Assembly (NCBI GenBank): GCA_964353855.1
Contig: CAYGWX010000052.1
Coordinates: 1 to 17,159 of the forward strand
Direction of reading: 5' to 3'
Source: CAYGWX01 sp964353855 [NCBI: uncultured bacterium]
GTDB lineage: Bacteria > Edwardsbacteria > CAYGWX01
DNA length: 17,159 bases
Position numbers and translations under genes: made by a program
Notes under the pieces: model-generated
What the model was told of the DNA's origin: nothing
What the model saw: the letters and a program-made list of their open reading frames with translations, nothing else
Databases searched by the model: none
In this document: piece after piece, positions 5,379-13,119 of the stretch
How the letters are laid out: each line of letters begins with the position of its first letter
Position numbering within the stretch: the stretch's first letter is position 1

Positions 5379-8051
5379 TTGCCCCGTTCCAATACCGCAG
5401 CCCAGGCCGCCAAAGACAAGACCACCCCGATGATCGCCCAGTACCACCGCGTCAAGGGCGAGCATCCCGAGGCGATCCTGCTCTTCCGGGTCGGGGATTT
5501 CTACGAGACCTTTTTTGAGGATGCGGTCGAAGCCTCACGGATACTAGGCATCACCCTGACCTCCCGGAACCACGGGAGGGAGGGCCAGGTGCCTCTGGCC
5601 GGGATTCCGCACCATGCCCTGGAGCGCTATCTGAGCCGGCTCCTCCGTGCCGGGAAGAAGGTGGCCATCTGCGACCAGTTGGAGGATGCTCAACTGGCCA
5701 AGGGCCTAGTCCGGAGGGGAATAACCGAGGTCATCACCCCGGGTACGGCCATGCGTTCCTCGCTCCTCGACGCCAAGGCCAACGTTTATTTGGCCAGCGT
5801 CAATCCCCGAGAGGGGCGCTGCGGGCTTGCCGTGGTGTCCCTGACGACCGGAGAGTTCCGGGTGACCGAGCTTTTGGAGAGCGAGCTTCGGGACGAAATC
5901 CTTCGACTCTCTCCGGCCGAGATCCTGCTTCCCCAAAGCCTACTTGAGACAGAAGCCGCTTTTCTCCCCGGCATCCCTTCGACGAAGACTCCGATCGAGG
6001 ATTATCTGTTTTCCACGGAGACCGCCATAAGGAAGCTCCTAGAGCAGTTCAAAACCACCAGCCTGGAGGGCTTCGGATGCCAAGACCTGCCCCAAGCCAT
6101 CGGGGCTGCCGGGGTGGCCTTGGAATACCTCAAATCCACCCAGATGGGCCTGCTGAAGCACGTGGACCGGCTCACCACCTACCGGGTTTCGGATTACCTG
6201 CTTTTAGACGAGGCCACCCAGCGCAACCTGGAAATCGTAGCCTCACTGTCCGGCAGGGGAGAGGCGACCCTAGTTTCGGTACTCGACCAAACCCGGACCC
6301 CGATGGGCGCCCGCCTCCTTCGGCGCTGGCTTCTCTCACCTTTGTATGATGTCCAGTTGATAAAGAGAAGACAGGATGGAATAGAAGCTTTTTTCAAGGA
6401 TTCACCCCTATCCAGTGGAATTCAAAGCTCGTTATTAAAACTGCCCGACCTCGAAAGACTAACCGGAAGAGTTGGGACGTTAAAGGCCAACCCAAGGGAT
6501 ATAAAGGCGTTACGAGATGCTTTGAAAGTCGTTTATGAACTAAAAGAGTATTTGCTTAAAGGATATATTAATCAAAATGGGCCCTTAGGATCTCAAGATC
6601 CCAATAAGGCTACAATCCTCCACGAGCTTACCGATGCCCTCGTCGAGCTTCCTCATGTCTTGGAACTCCTAGAGAGGTCTCTTGAGGAGAACGCTCCTCT
6701 CGAGACCCATCTGGGCGGAATCATTAAGAAGGGTTACAGTCTTGAGCTGGACGAATTGAAGGCCGGGATCTCCGGGATGAAGTCCTGGATTGCCGGACTT
6801 GAGAAGCAGGAACGCCAACGCACCGGGATAGGCTCCCTGAAGGTCGGGTTTAACTCGGTCTTCGGATATTACATTGAAATCACTAAGCCCAACCTTAATC
6901 AGGTTCCCCCGGAGTACATCCGCAAGCAGACCGTGGCCAACGGGGAGCGGTTCATCACCCAGGATTTGAAGGAGGCCGAGGAAAAGGTCCTGGGAGCCGA
7001 GGAAAAGATCAACCGCCTTGAAGAGACCCTTTTCGGAGCCCTGCGGGAGCGGGTCGCCGAGGAAGCACCCTGCCTGAGGCGAATGGCCGAGGCCTTGGGG
7101 ATTCTGGATGTCCTGATCTCCCTGGCACAGGCGGCCCGGGAGAACCGCTACGTCCGGCCGGTCGTGGACGCCTCCTTCAGGCTTTCCCTTAAAGGGAGCC
7201 GCCATCCCGTGGTCGAGCAGGTCGTGGAACACGGGAGGTTCGTATCCAACGATCTGCTGGTGGACACCTCCGAGAACCAGATCCTGATCATCACCGGTCC
7301 CAACATGGCCGGGAAGTCTACTTATCTGCGCCAGATCGCCTTGATCGTGATCATGGCTCAAACCGGTTCCTTTGTACCCGCGGAAGAGGCCGAGATCGGT
7401 TTGGTGGACCGGATCTTTACCCGCATCGGGGCCTCAGACGACCTGGCCCGGGGGGTCTCGACCTTCCTGGCAGAGATGCAGGAGACCGCCAAGATCCTGA
7501 ACAGCGCCACGCCCCGCAGCCTGATCCTGCTGGACGAGATCGGCCGGGGAACGGCGACCTTCGATGGCCTGGCCCTGGCTTGGGCCGTGACCGAGGTTCT
7601 GCACAATGAACCCAAGATCAAGGCCCGCACTCTGTTTGCGACGCACTACCATGAATTGACCGACCTGGCCCGAGAGCTCACAGGAATCAAGAATTTCAAC
7701 GCCCAGGTCAAGGAGTGGGGTGATGAGATTACCTTTCTGCACAAGATCGGGGAGGGCAAGAGCGACCGCAGCTACGGGATTCAGGTAGCCCGCCTGGCGG
7801 GAATCCCCCAATCCGTGCTGGAGCGGGCCAAGGAGATACTGGCGAATCTGGAGGATGACGAATTCACCCCCGAGGAGCTTCCCCGACTGGCCCGAGGTGA
7901 GCACGCCCCCAATCTCCGTTTGGTCGAGCAGCTCACCATTTTCTCGGAACACCCGGTCCTTAAAGAGCTCCGTAACCTGAACGTAGATAAGCTGGCCCCG
8001 TTAGAGGCCTTGAACCTACTGGCCTCTTTGAACAAGAAGGCCAACTCATAG
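5379..8051 (+). CDS. mutS: DNA mismatch repair protein MutS
   Basis: MutS recognises mismatches and small loops and recruits MutL. The 890-residue product has: the mismatch-reading F41-Y42-E43 motif (GDFYETFF) in domain I; connector and lever/clamp domains; a Walker A motif GPNMAGKST at 640-648 (K646); a Walker B LILLDEIGRGT with D719 and E720; and the ATHYHEL switch. Near the C-terminus QLTIF (851-855) resembles a beta-clamp-binding motif. The TTG start at 5379 has AGGA about 10 nt upstream; an ATG at 5430 (MIAQYHRVKGEHP) is the alternative, but it gives a very short N-terminus. The gene lies 50 nt after the TPR-SPOR gene without an obvious terminator. Codon use between about 6340 and 6615 is strikingly more AT-rich than in the rest of the gene. 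Confidence 0.97.
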   Translation: MPRSNTAAQAAKDKTTPMIAQYHRVKGEHPEAILLFRVGDFYETFFEDAVEASRILGITLTSRNHGREGQVPLAGIPHHALERYLSRLLRAGKKVAICDQLEDAQLAKGLVRRGITEVITPGTAMRSSLLDAKANVYLASVNPREGRCGLAVVSLTTGEFRVTELLESELRDEILRLSPAEILLPQSLLETEAAFLPGIPSTKTPIEDYLFSTETAIRKLLEQFKTTSLEGFGCQDLPQAIGAAGVALEYLKSTQMGLLKHVDRLTTYRVSDYLLLDEATQRNLEIVASLSGRGEATLVSVLDQTRTPMGARLLRRWLLSPLYDVQLIKRRQDGIEAFFKDSPLSSGIQSSLLKLPDLERLTGRVGTLKANPRDIKALRDALKVVYELKEYLLKGYINQNGPLGSQDPNKATILHELTDALVELPHVLELLERSLEENAPLETHLGGIIKKGYSLELDELKAGISGMKSWIAGLEKQERQRTGIGSLKVGFNSVFGYYIEITKPNLNQVPPEYIRKQTVANGERFITQDLKEAEEKVLGAEEKINRLEETLFGALRERVAEEAPCLRRMAEALGILDVLISLAQAARENRYVRPVVDASFRLSLKGSRHPVVEQVVEHGRFVSNDLLVDTSENQILIITGPNMAGKSTYLRQIALIVIMAQTGSFVPAEEAEIGLVDRIFTRIGASDDLARGVSTFLAEMQETAKILNSATPRSLILLDEIGRGTATFDGLALAWAVTEVLHNEPKIKARTLFATHYHELTDLARELTGIKNFNAQVKEWGDEITFLHKIGEGKSDRSYGIQVARLAGIPQSVLERAKEILANLEDDEFTPEELPRLARGEHAPNLRLVEQLTIFSEHPVLKELRNLNVDKLAPLEALNLLASLNKKANS

Positions 8052-8096
8052 CGTTGTTAGATAAAACATATATGAAAAGACAAAGGAGGTGAAAGA

Positions 8097-8345
8097 ATGG
8101 CTTTCAAGATCATCGACACCTGCACGGCCTGCGGCCTTTGCGAGCCCGAATGCCCTAATAAGGCGATCAGCGAAGGCGATGGGATCTACCTTATCGATCA
8201 CGCAAAGTGCACGGAATGCGTGGGTTACTTCGACCAGCCTCAGTGCGCCATGGTCTGTCCGGTGGAGTCATGCATCCCTGACCCGGATCACAAGGAGACC
8301 AAGGAAGAGCTCATAGCCAAGAAGGAGCGCCTCGCTGCCGGATAA
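8097..8345 (+). CDS. 2x[4Fe-4S] ferredoxin, YfhL-like
   Basis: An 82-residue electron carrier with two cluster motifs: C9-x2-C12-x2-C15-x3-C19-P, and C38-x2-C41-x8-C50-x3-C54-P followed by C59. The eight-residue insertion between the second and third cysteine of the second motif, and the extra cysteine after it, match the Allochromatium-type/YfhL family. That family usually has one low-potential cluster. The redox partner cannot be told from the neighbours. The start is firm: a near-perfect AGGAGGTGA lies six bases before the ATG, in an AT-rich 45-nt leader after mutS. The strong ribosome binding site contrasts with the weak sites around it and suggests high expression. A perfect 12-bp hairpin follows the stop. 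Confidence 0.93.
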   Translation: MAFKIIDTCTACGLCEPECPNKAISEGDGIYLIDHAKCTECVGYFDQPQCAMVCPVESCIPDPDHKETKEELIAKKERLAAG

Positions 8346-8361
8346 AGTTGGCCCCTGAAAC

Positions 8362-8394
8362 GTCCCGCCCTTCCCGAAGGGAGAAGGGCGGGAC
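8362..8394 (+). terminator. Perfect 12-bp GC-rich hairpin after the ferredoxin gene
   Basis: GTCCCGCCCTTC (8362-8373) and GAAGGGCGGGAC (8383-8394) are exact reverse complements with a 9-nt loop. No T tract follows (AACCCGC), so it may be a T-independent terminator, an attenuator, or a stabiliser of the ferredoxin mRNA end. It sits 18 nt upstream of the M50 peptidase start. Confidence 0.55.
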
Positions 8395-8412
8395 AACCCG
8401 CTTGCAGAAGAA

Positions 8413-9087
8413 ATGGATTACCTAATATCGATCGTCTTCTTAGCCCCCACGATGCTGTTGGCCCTGACTTTCCATGAGTACGCTCATGGCTGGGTAGCCA
8501 ACCGTCTGGGCGACCCCACGGCGAAACTCCTGGGGCGTCTGAGCCTGAACCCCTTGGTCCACATCGACCTCTTTGGGACGGTTTTGTTGCCTTTCCTTTT
8601 AATAATCAGCAAGGCGCCCTTTGTATTCGGCTGGGCCAAACCCGTTCCCATAGACCCTTTCAACCTCCGGCATCCCCGGAAGGACATGATCTGGGTCGGG
8701 ACAGCTGGTCCTGCGGCCAACTTTCTCCTGGCCCTGGTCTGCGGCCTGATTATCCGGCTATTCGGGCTCCTCGGCATCACCTTCGGCGGACCGATGGATT
8801 TCATCCTGCTGATCCTGGCCTGTTTTGTACTCATCAACCTGGTCTTTTCGGCCTTCAACCTTATTCCGGTTCCTCCGCTGGATGGGTCCCGTATTTTCGC
8901 CGGGCTCCTGCCCCTGTCCTGGGCGGTGCGTTACATGCAATTGGAACGTTTCGGGATGATTCTCCTGGTCCTTATGTTTGTGGTGGCCAAGCCCGTGATC
9001 AACTTCTATGTGAAGACCTTCGTGGGCTTCTTTGGAACCCTTTTCGCGGGTTACGACATTTGGCCTGCGCTGGAGAAGCTACTATAA
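8413..9087 (+). CDS. Site-2 protease family (M50) membrane metallopeptidase
   Basis: A 224-residue polytopic membrane protein. The zinc-binding HEYAH (residues 21-25) lies in the first membrane segment. The third ligand is D157 in NLIPVPPLDGSR, the hallmark second M50 motif. NPLVHIDLFGT (about 46-56) matches the conserved stretch after the first motif. There is no PDZ domain, so this is the short group of the family (YwhC/Rip3-like cores without accessory domains). Such proteases cut transmembrane helices of regulators or clear membrane peptides; the substrate here is unknown. The ATG at 8413 has a weak GCAGAAG upstream. The end overlaps the start assigned to the acyl-CoA ligase. Confidence 0.9.
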   Translation: MDYLISIVFLAPTMLLALTFHEYAHGWVANRLGDPTAKLLGRLSLNPLVHIDLFGTVLLPFLLIISKAPFVFGWAKPVPIDPFNLRHPRKDMIWVGTAGPAANFLLALVCGLIIRLFGLLGITFGGPMDFILLILACFVLINLVFSAFNLIPVPPLDGSRIFAGLLPLSWAVRYMQLERFGMILLVLMFVVAKPVINFYVKTFVGFFGTLFAGYDIWPALEKLL

Positions 9088-10808
9088 ACCAAGAGATAGT
9101 CCCGATCGGCGACTTGGCGCAACGGGGCGCCAGGCTTTTTGGGGGGAAACCGGCCCTGATGGCGAGGGAAGGGAAGGTCTACGCCACTATCTCCTACCTT
9201 CAACTGGCCGAGCGTGTGGATCAACTATCGGATGGACTCTTGGGCCTGGGATTGGCCAAGGGGGACAGGGTCGGAGTGCTCGGGGAGAACCGGCCGGAAT
9301 GGGCCATAGCCTATCTCGCCATCCATAGGGCGGGGGGCATCGTAGTGCCCATGGATTCCCAGCTCAAGGAACAGGAGCTGCGGCACATCCTGGATGACTC
9401 CGGGACCAAGTATGTCATCGTCTCGCAGGGCCACCTTTCGGACGTCATGGAGGTAGCTCCCAAGGTCCCGAACCTGGTTCGGATCATCTGCATGAGCAAG
9501 GTTCCCGAAAAGGGAATCGTATGTTTGGATTCCCTCTTGGGAATGTCCGTCCAAGGGAAAACCAAGGCCTCTCCCTCCCTGGGGGATCTCGCGGTCATCC
9601 TCTACACCTCGGGCACGACCGGGTTTTCCAAGGCCGTGATGCTGTCGCACCGCAACATCATGTCCAACGTATCCTCCCTGGCCCGGGCCATCCCGTTCAC
9701 CCCGGAGGATGTTTTCCTCTCCATCCTTCCGCTGTACCATACCCTCGAAGCCACGGGCGGTTTCTTGGTCCCCCTGTTTGGGGGGTGCTCGATCGCCTAT
9801 GCGCGGGGCCTGACATCCAAGGAGATCCTGGAGGATATCCGCGATGCCAGGGCTTCGGTCATCCTGTGCATTCCCCTCCTTTACGAAAAGATGCACGCCA
9901 GCATGATGCGGGCCATCCAGAGCAAGCCGCCTTTGATCCGGGCGCTGTTCCGGACGAACCTTGGCTTCACCAAGGCCATGAGGGGCATCACGGGATGGAA
10001 TGCCGCCGGGATCCTGTTCAAGAACGTGCGTAGAAAAGCCGGCTTGGATTCCATCAAGTACTTCATCTGCGGCGGTGCTCCGCTTCCCAAGGAGGTAGGA
10101 TGGGCGTTCGTGAACTTAGGGTTCACTTTCCTCCAGGGCTACGGAATGACCGAGTCCAGCCCGGTCCTTACCTTGAACAGGCCGGGCAAGGCCAAGCCAG
10201 AATCCATCGGCTTTCCGATCCCGGATGTGGAAGTCAAGTTGGAAAACCAAGACGAGAGAGGGGTGGGGGAGCTTGTGGCCAAAGGGCCGAACATCATGAT
10301 GGGGTATTACAAGAACCCCCAGGCCACGTCGCTGGCCATTCAGGACGGCTGGCTGTACACGGGGGACCTGGCCCGGAAGGACAAAGAGGGATACTACTAC
10401 ATCACCGGACGCTCCAAGAACCTCATCGTGAGCGCGGCGGGAAAGAACATCTACCCCGAGGAGGTGGAGGCCCAACTCCTGAAGAGCCCGTACATCGCCG
10501 AGGTCATGGTGCTGGGCATTCAGAACCCGCAGACCAAGAGGGAAGAGGTCCAAGCCATCATCTATCCCAACTCCGAAATGCTTGATTCCTACGCCAAGGA
10601 AAACCACAAAACCCTGACCCCCGAGGACGTCGAGAGGATCATCGGGGATGAGGTCCAGAAGCAATGCCTCGAGCTTGCGGATTACAAACGGGTCAAGAAG
10701 TTCCAGCTCCGTTCCGAGGAATTCCCTAAGACAGCCATCAAGAAGATCAAGCGTTACCTGGTGGCGGGGAAGCCTGTTCCGGTGAAGGGGGAAAGCCCGA
10801 AGGCATAA
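9060..10808 (+). CDS. Long-chain fatty acid-CoA ligase (AMP-forming)
   Basis: A 582-residue ANL-superfamily enzyme that would activate a fatty acid through an acyl-adenylate to acyl-CoA. The P-loop LYTSGTTGFSKAVMLSHRN lies at about 181-199. The adenylate motif GYGMTESSP is at about 360, and YTGDLARKDKEGYYYITGRSKNLI at about 433-456. SAAGKNIYPEEVE opens the mobile C-terminal domain with its catalytic lysine region near EFPKTAIKKIKRYL. The pattern fits the FadD15/FAA1-like long-chain group (COG1022 type); chain length is inferred. The start is uncertain: TTG 9060, used here, overlaps the M50 gene by 28 nt and has only a weak upstream purine run. A TTG at 9114 would also leave the domain nearly intact. 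The overlap implies co-transcription with the M50 gene. Confidence 0.88.
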   Translation: MACAGEATINQEIVPIGDLAQRGARLFGGKPALMAREGKVYATISYLQLAERVDQLSDGLLGLGLAKGDRVGVLGENRPEWAIAYLAIHRAGGIVVPMDSQLKEQELRHILDDSGTKYVIVSQGHLSDVMEVAPKVPNLVRIICMSKVPEKGIVCLDSLLGMSVQGKTKASPSLGDLAVILYTSGTTGFSKAVMLSHRNIMSNVSSLARAIPFTPEDVFLSILPLYHTLEATGGFLVPLFGGCSIAYARGLTSKEILEDIRDARASVILCIPLLYEKMHASMMRAIQSKPPLIRALFRTNLGFTKAMRGITGWNAAGILFKNVRRKAGLDSIKYFICGGAPLPKEVGWAFVNLGFTFLQGYGMTESSPVLTLNRPGKAKPESIGFPIPDVEVKLENQDERGVGELVAKGPNIMMGYYKNPQATSLAIQDGWLYTGDLARKDKEGYYYITGRSKNLIVSAAGKNIYPEEVEAQLLKSPYIAEVMVLGIQNPQTKREEVQAIIYPNSEMLDSYAKENHKTLTPEDVERIIGDEVQKQCLELADYKRVKKFQLRSEEFPKTAIKKIKRYLVAGKPVPVKGESPKA

Positions 10809-10872
10809 CTAGTGAATCAAAATGTTCTCTTTTCTCCCAGGTTTTAAAAAGGACAACTCCAGGTAAACCAAG

Positions 10873-10900
10873 GGTCACAGCCCCTATATATAGTGGTCAC
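10873..10900. promoter_or_regulatory. GGTCAC direct repeats flanking a CTATATATAG palindrome
   Basis: GGTCAC occurs at 10873-10878 and 10895-10900, 22 bp apart (about two helical turns), with the 10-bp palindrome CTATATATAG (10884-10893) between them. This could be a protein-binding site. No regulator gene is present to support it. Confidence 0.25.
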
Positions 10901-11015
10901 CTCCATGTTGCCGGGTAAAGAAGGCCAGAAACCCTCAGTTACGTCTGTTTAACAAAACTCGTCCGAACTGGGGAAAGGCCGAAAAAGCTCCAAAACCCAA
11001 AAGGGTTTCCGACCA

Positions 11016-11048
11016 TTTCACGACTACTTCACGCCCATTGCACGCCCT
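11016..11048. repeat. Three 11-bp direct repeats with TTCACG core
   Basis: TTTCACGACTA, CTTCACGCCCA and TTGCACGCCCT follow one another without spacing, giving an exact 11-bp period that places each core on the same face of the helix. The position, about 180 bp before the rhamnosidase start, suits an upstream activator site. Confidence 0.4.
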
Positions 11049-11090
11049 CTCCCCTCTCCTCCCGCTCCCGGACCACTACCTGTTGGGGTT

Positions 11091-11118
11091 CCTGACGAAG
11101 AGAGAGCGAGACGTCAGG
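11091..11118. promoter_or_regulatory. Inverted repeat CCTGACG/CGTCAGG
   Basis: Perfect 7-bp arms (11091-11097 and 11112-11118) are separated by 14 purine-rich bases, with arm centres 21 bp apart. It could be a dimer-binding operator for the rhamnose operon or, if transcribed, a hairpin in the leader. It has no T tract, so it is not a standard terminator. Confidence 0.35.
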
Positions 11119-11161
11119 CTGAAACACCAGCTAAGTCTAAGGCTAAAAAATATTTAACGGC

Positions 11162-11217
11162 ATTGAAGATAGAAAACTTGAGATTTAAGATTCAAGGTTT
11201 GGAACACGGAATCAAGC
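11162..11217 (+). repeat. 7-bp tandem repeat array at the head of the rhamnose operon
   Basis: Eight degenerate heptamers can be read in register: ATTGAAG, ATAGAAA, ACTTGAG, ATTTAAG, ATTCAAG, GTTTGGA, ACACGGA, ATCAAGC. They share the ATTnRRR character of the heptamers inside miaB. The array also contains TTGAAG (11163-11168) and TAAGAT (11186-11191) with a 17-nt spacer, a possible sigma70-like promoter that would give a leader of about 27 nt before ATG 11226. Confidence 0.6.
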
Positions 11218-11225
11218 AACCAGAG

Positions 11226-13082
11226 ATGATTCGCGGGGTATATCCCCATGCCAAACCTTATACCCGGTGGTGGTGGTTCTCGGGGAGAATTAAAGAAGAG
11301 GATATCCGCCATCAACTGAACTGGCTGAAGGAAAAAGGCTTCGGCGGTGTGGAGATCGCCTGGGTTTATCCCCTGCCGGGCTCGGAGCCCGGGGCGAGGT
11401 GGCTTTCCGAGGAGTGGTCACAGGCTGTTGCCTATTGTAAAAAATATGCACAAAACATCGGTTTGGGCTGCGATTTCACGTTCGGGACCAAATGGCCTTT
11501 CGGGGGAACCCTTGTGGAGGAGAAGGACGCCTCAAAGACCTTCGGCGGCCTGTCGCCCCAACGGCTGGAACATTCCTGGGAGGCGGTTCATTCTCCTCCG
11601 GGCCACATTCTGAACCATCTGGATCGCAACGCTCTGGGGAGGTATGCTGAAAGGACAGGGGTCGGGCTTGCTGAAGCCCTGAAGGGGACCCCTTCGGCGC
11701 TGTTCTGCGACTCCTGGGAAGTGGACACGGAGAAGCTGTGGACCGACGGATTCGGAGAGGCTTTCTTTCAGAGGTTCGGCTACGATCTCCGGCCCTACAT
11801 GGCCTCCCTGGACGACCATCCGGATGTGCGGTACGATTACCGCGTCCTCCTCGGGGACTACGTTCTCAACGAGTTCTATATCCCGTTCACGGAACACTGC
11901 CACCGCCTGGGAGCCCTTTCCAGGGTACAGTGCCACGGGGCGCCCACTGACCTCCTGGCAGCCTATGCAGAGGCGGATGTCCCGGAAAGCGAGGCCATTC
12001 TGTTCGACCCCCATTTCTCGCAGTTTGCGGCCTCGGCAGCCGCTCTCACGCGGAGTCCCATCGTATCCGCAGAGGCCTTCACCTGCCTCTACGGATGGAA
12101 ACCCCGGCCCGGGCCAGGGCCGCACCAGGGGGAAGAAAACGTCGCGGACATGAAGCTCCTGGCGGACGGACTTTTCGCCAATGGGGTGAATTTCATCCTC
12201 TGGCACGGGATGCCCTTCAACCCCGACGGGGGCCAAAACCGTTTCTATGCCTCGGTGCACGTAGGACCAGACAGCGGGTTCGCAGGCGAGATCCCAGACT
12301 TCAACACCTACCTGGAACAGGTGAGCGGAATTATGCGCCGGGGCGAAACCTATTCCGACGTGGCGGTCTATCTGCCCTTGGAAGACAACCGGATGAAGGA
12401 TGAACTTCCCAAAGAATTCAAACGACCCAGCGCGAGCTATTTCTGGGAGCTGCAGCACCAGAGGTTCCCGGAAGAAGTGGCCGGCTACAGGCCCCTGTGG
12501 GTCTCAGCACATTTTCTGAGACAGGCCGGCTATACCGGGGGAAGGCTTCGCTGCGGGGAAGCCGAATTCAGCTCGCTTTACGTGGATGCGGAATGGGTGG
12601 ACAGGGAAGCCCTTAGGGACATCCTGAGGCTCGCAGGGAAAGGGTTTCCGATCTGCATGAAGCGAAAACCTGCCCAGCCCGGATTCGTAAAAGACGGGAC
12701 CTATCCCGAAACCTTGGAGCGACTATTCTCGCTCCCCAACGTCCACACGGATTTCGGAAAAACCGCAGTCCATCCGCCTCTCCTGGAAGGCAAAGAACTC
12801 CCGGAATCCTGGTGCCGGGTGGATGGGAAGGAGGCCTATCTTTTCCTCGCCCATCCTCTGTCCAAAACCCTGAGCTACCCGATGCGGTACGGTCAGTCCA
12901 ACTGCAGAGAGTCCCTTGAAACGACTGTCGCCCTCAACTGGCGGGGTCTCTTCAGGAAGGAGATAAAACTCCGGTTCGAGCCTTATCAATCTTTGCTTCT
13001 CCGGATTGAGCCCAAGGGGGTAGTCGCCTTCGAGAATATTCGGTTTGAACCCAGGGAGCCAGTAAGGGAGATTGCCTTTTGA
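11226..13082 (+). CDS. GH106-like glycoside hydrolase, putative alpha-L-rhamnosidase
   Basis: A 618-residue protein from ATG 11226. A TTG at 11163 extends the frame, but the extra residues come from the 7-bp repeat array. The N-terminus YTRWWWFSGRIKEEDIRHQLNWLKEKGFGGVEIAWVYPLPG matches the opening strand and helix of GH106-type barrels. It is followed by LSEEWSQAVAYCKKYAQNIGLGCDFTFGTKWPFGG and later SWEVDTEKLWTDGFGEAFFQRFGYDLRPYM. The last quarter looks like a beta-rich cap (EAYLFLAHPLSKTL, KLRFEPYQSLLLRIEP). Characterised GH106 enzymes are near 1,000 residues and exported; this one is shorter and has no signal peptide, so it should act in the cytoplasm on imported rhamnosides. The rhamnose catabolic genes directly downstream support the specificity. 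I could not place the catalytic acid and base. The Shine-Dalgarno is weak (AGAG). Confidence 0.75.
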   Translation: MIRGVYPHAKPYTRWWWFSGRIKEEDIRHQLNWLKEKGFGGVEIAWVYPLPGSEPGARWLSEEWSQAVAYCKKYAQNIGLGCDFTFGTKWPFGGTLVEEKDASKTFGGLSPQRLEHSWEAVHSPPGHILNHLDRNALGRYAERTGVGLAEALKGTPSALFCDSWEVDTEKLWTDGFGEAFFQRFGYDLRPYMASLDDHPDVRYDYRVLLGDYVLNEFYIPFTEHCHRLGALSRVQCHGAPTDLLAAYAEADVPESEAILFDPHFSQFAASAAALTRSPIVSAEAFTCLYGWKPRPGPGPHQGEENVADMKLLADGLFANGVNFILWHGMPFNPDGGQNRFYASVHVGPDSGFAGEIPDFNTYLEQVSGIMRRGETYSDVAVYLPLEDNRMKDELPKEFKRPSASYFWELQHQRFPEEVAGYRPLWVSAHFLRQAGYTGGRLRCGEAEFSSLYVDAEWVDREALRDILRLAGKGFPICMKRKPAQPGFVKDGTYPETLERLFSLPNVHTDFGKTAVHPPLLEGKELPESWCRVDGKEAYLFLAHPLSKTLSYPMRYGQSNCRESLETTVALNWRGLFRKEIKLRFEPYQSLLLRIEPKGVVAFENIRFEPREPVREIAF

Positions 13083-13119
13083 GCCTGTGCAGAATAGGAA
13101 AGGAAGGCGGGGGAGAGGA

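Larger units (their letters stand above)
10809..11225. other. Gene-free region upstream of the rhamnose genes
   Basis: I see no convincing gene, tRNA or classical terminator in these 417 bases. They contain several short ordered elements: GGTCAC direct repeats around a CTATATATAG palindrome (10873-10900); a small AAACCC/GGGTTT hairpin (10993-11008); a triple 11-bp repeat (11016-11048); a pyrimidine-rich stretch (about 11044-11075); an inverted repeat (11091-11118); a CTAAGN hexamer triplet (11131-11148); and a 7-bp repeat array (11162-11217). The density of ordered motifs suggests a regulatory region for the operon that follows. Confidence 0.5.

Noticed and set aside
10984-11008. AAACCC/GGGTTT hairpin as terminator of the acyl-CoA ligase gene
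   Set aside because: The stem is only 6 bp and only three Ts lie at its end, within the stem itself; it is also 185 nt after the stop codon.
10809-11161. Riboswitch, small RNA or tRNA in the long intergenic region
   Set aside because: Only short isolated hairpins are visible, with no recognisable conserved fold; a covariance-model search would be needed.
11016-11217. CRISPR array suggested by multiple short repeats
   Set aside because: Repeat units are 7-11 bp without unique spacers, unlike CRISPR repeats of 23-40 bp separated by spacers.
11532-12458. 308-residue minus-strand frame within the rhamnosidase gene
   Set aside because: Antisense shadow; no ribosome site or family features, whereas the plus strand has GH106-like motifs.
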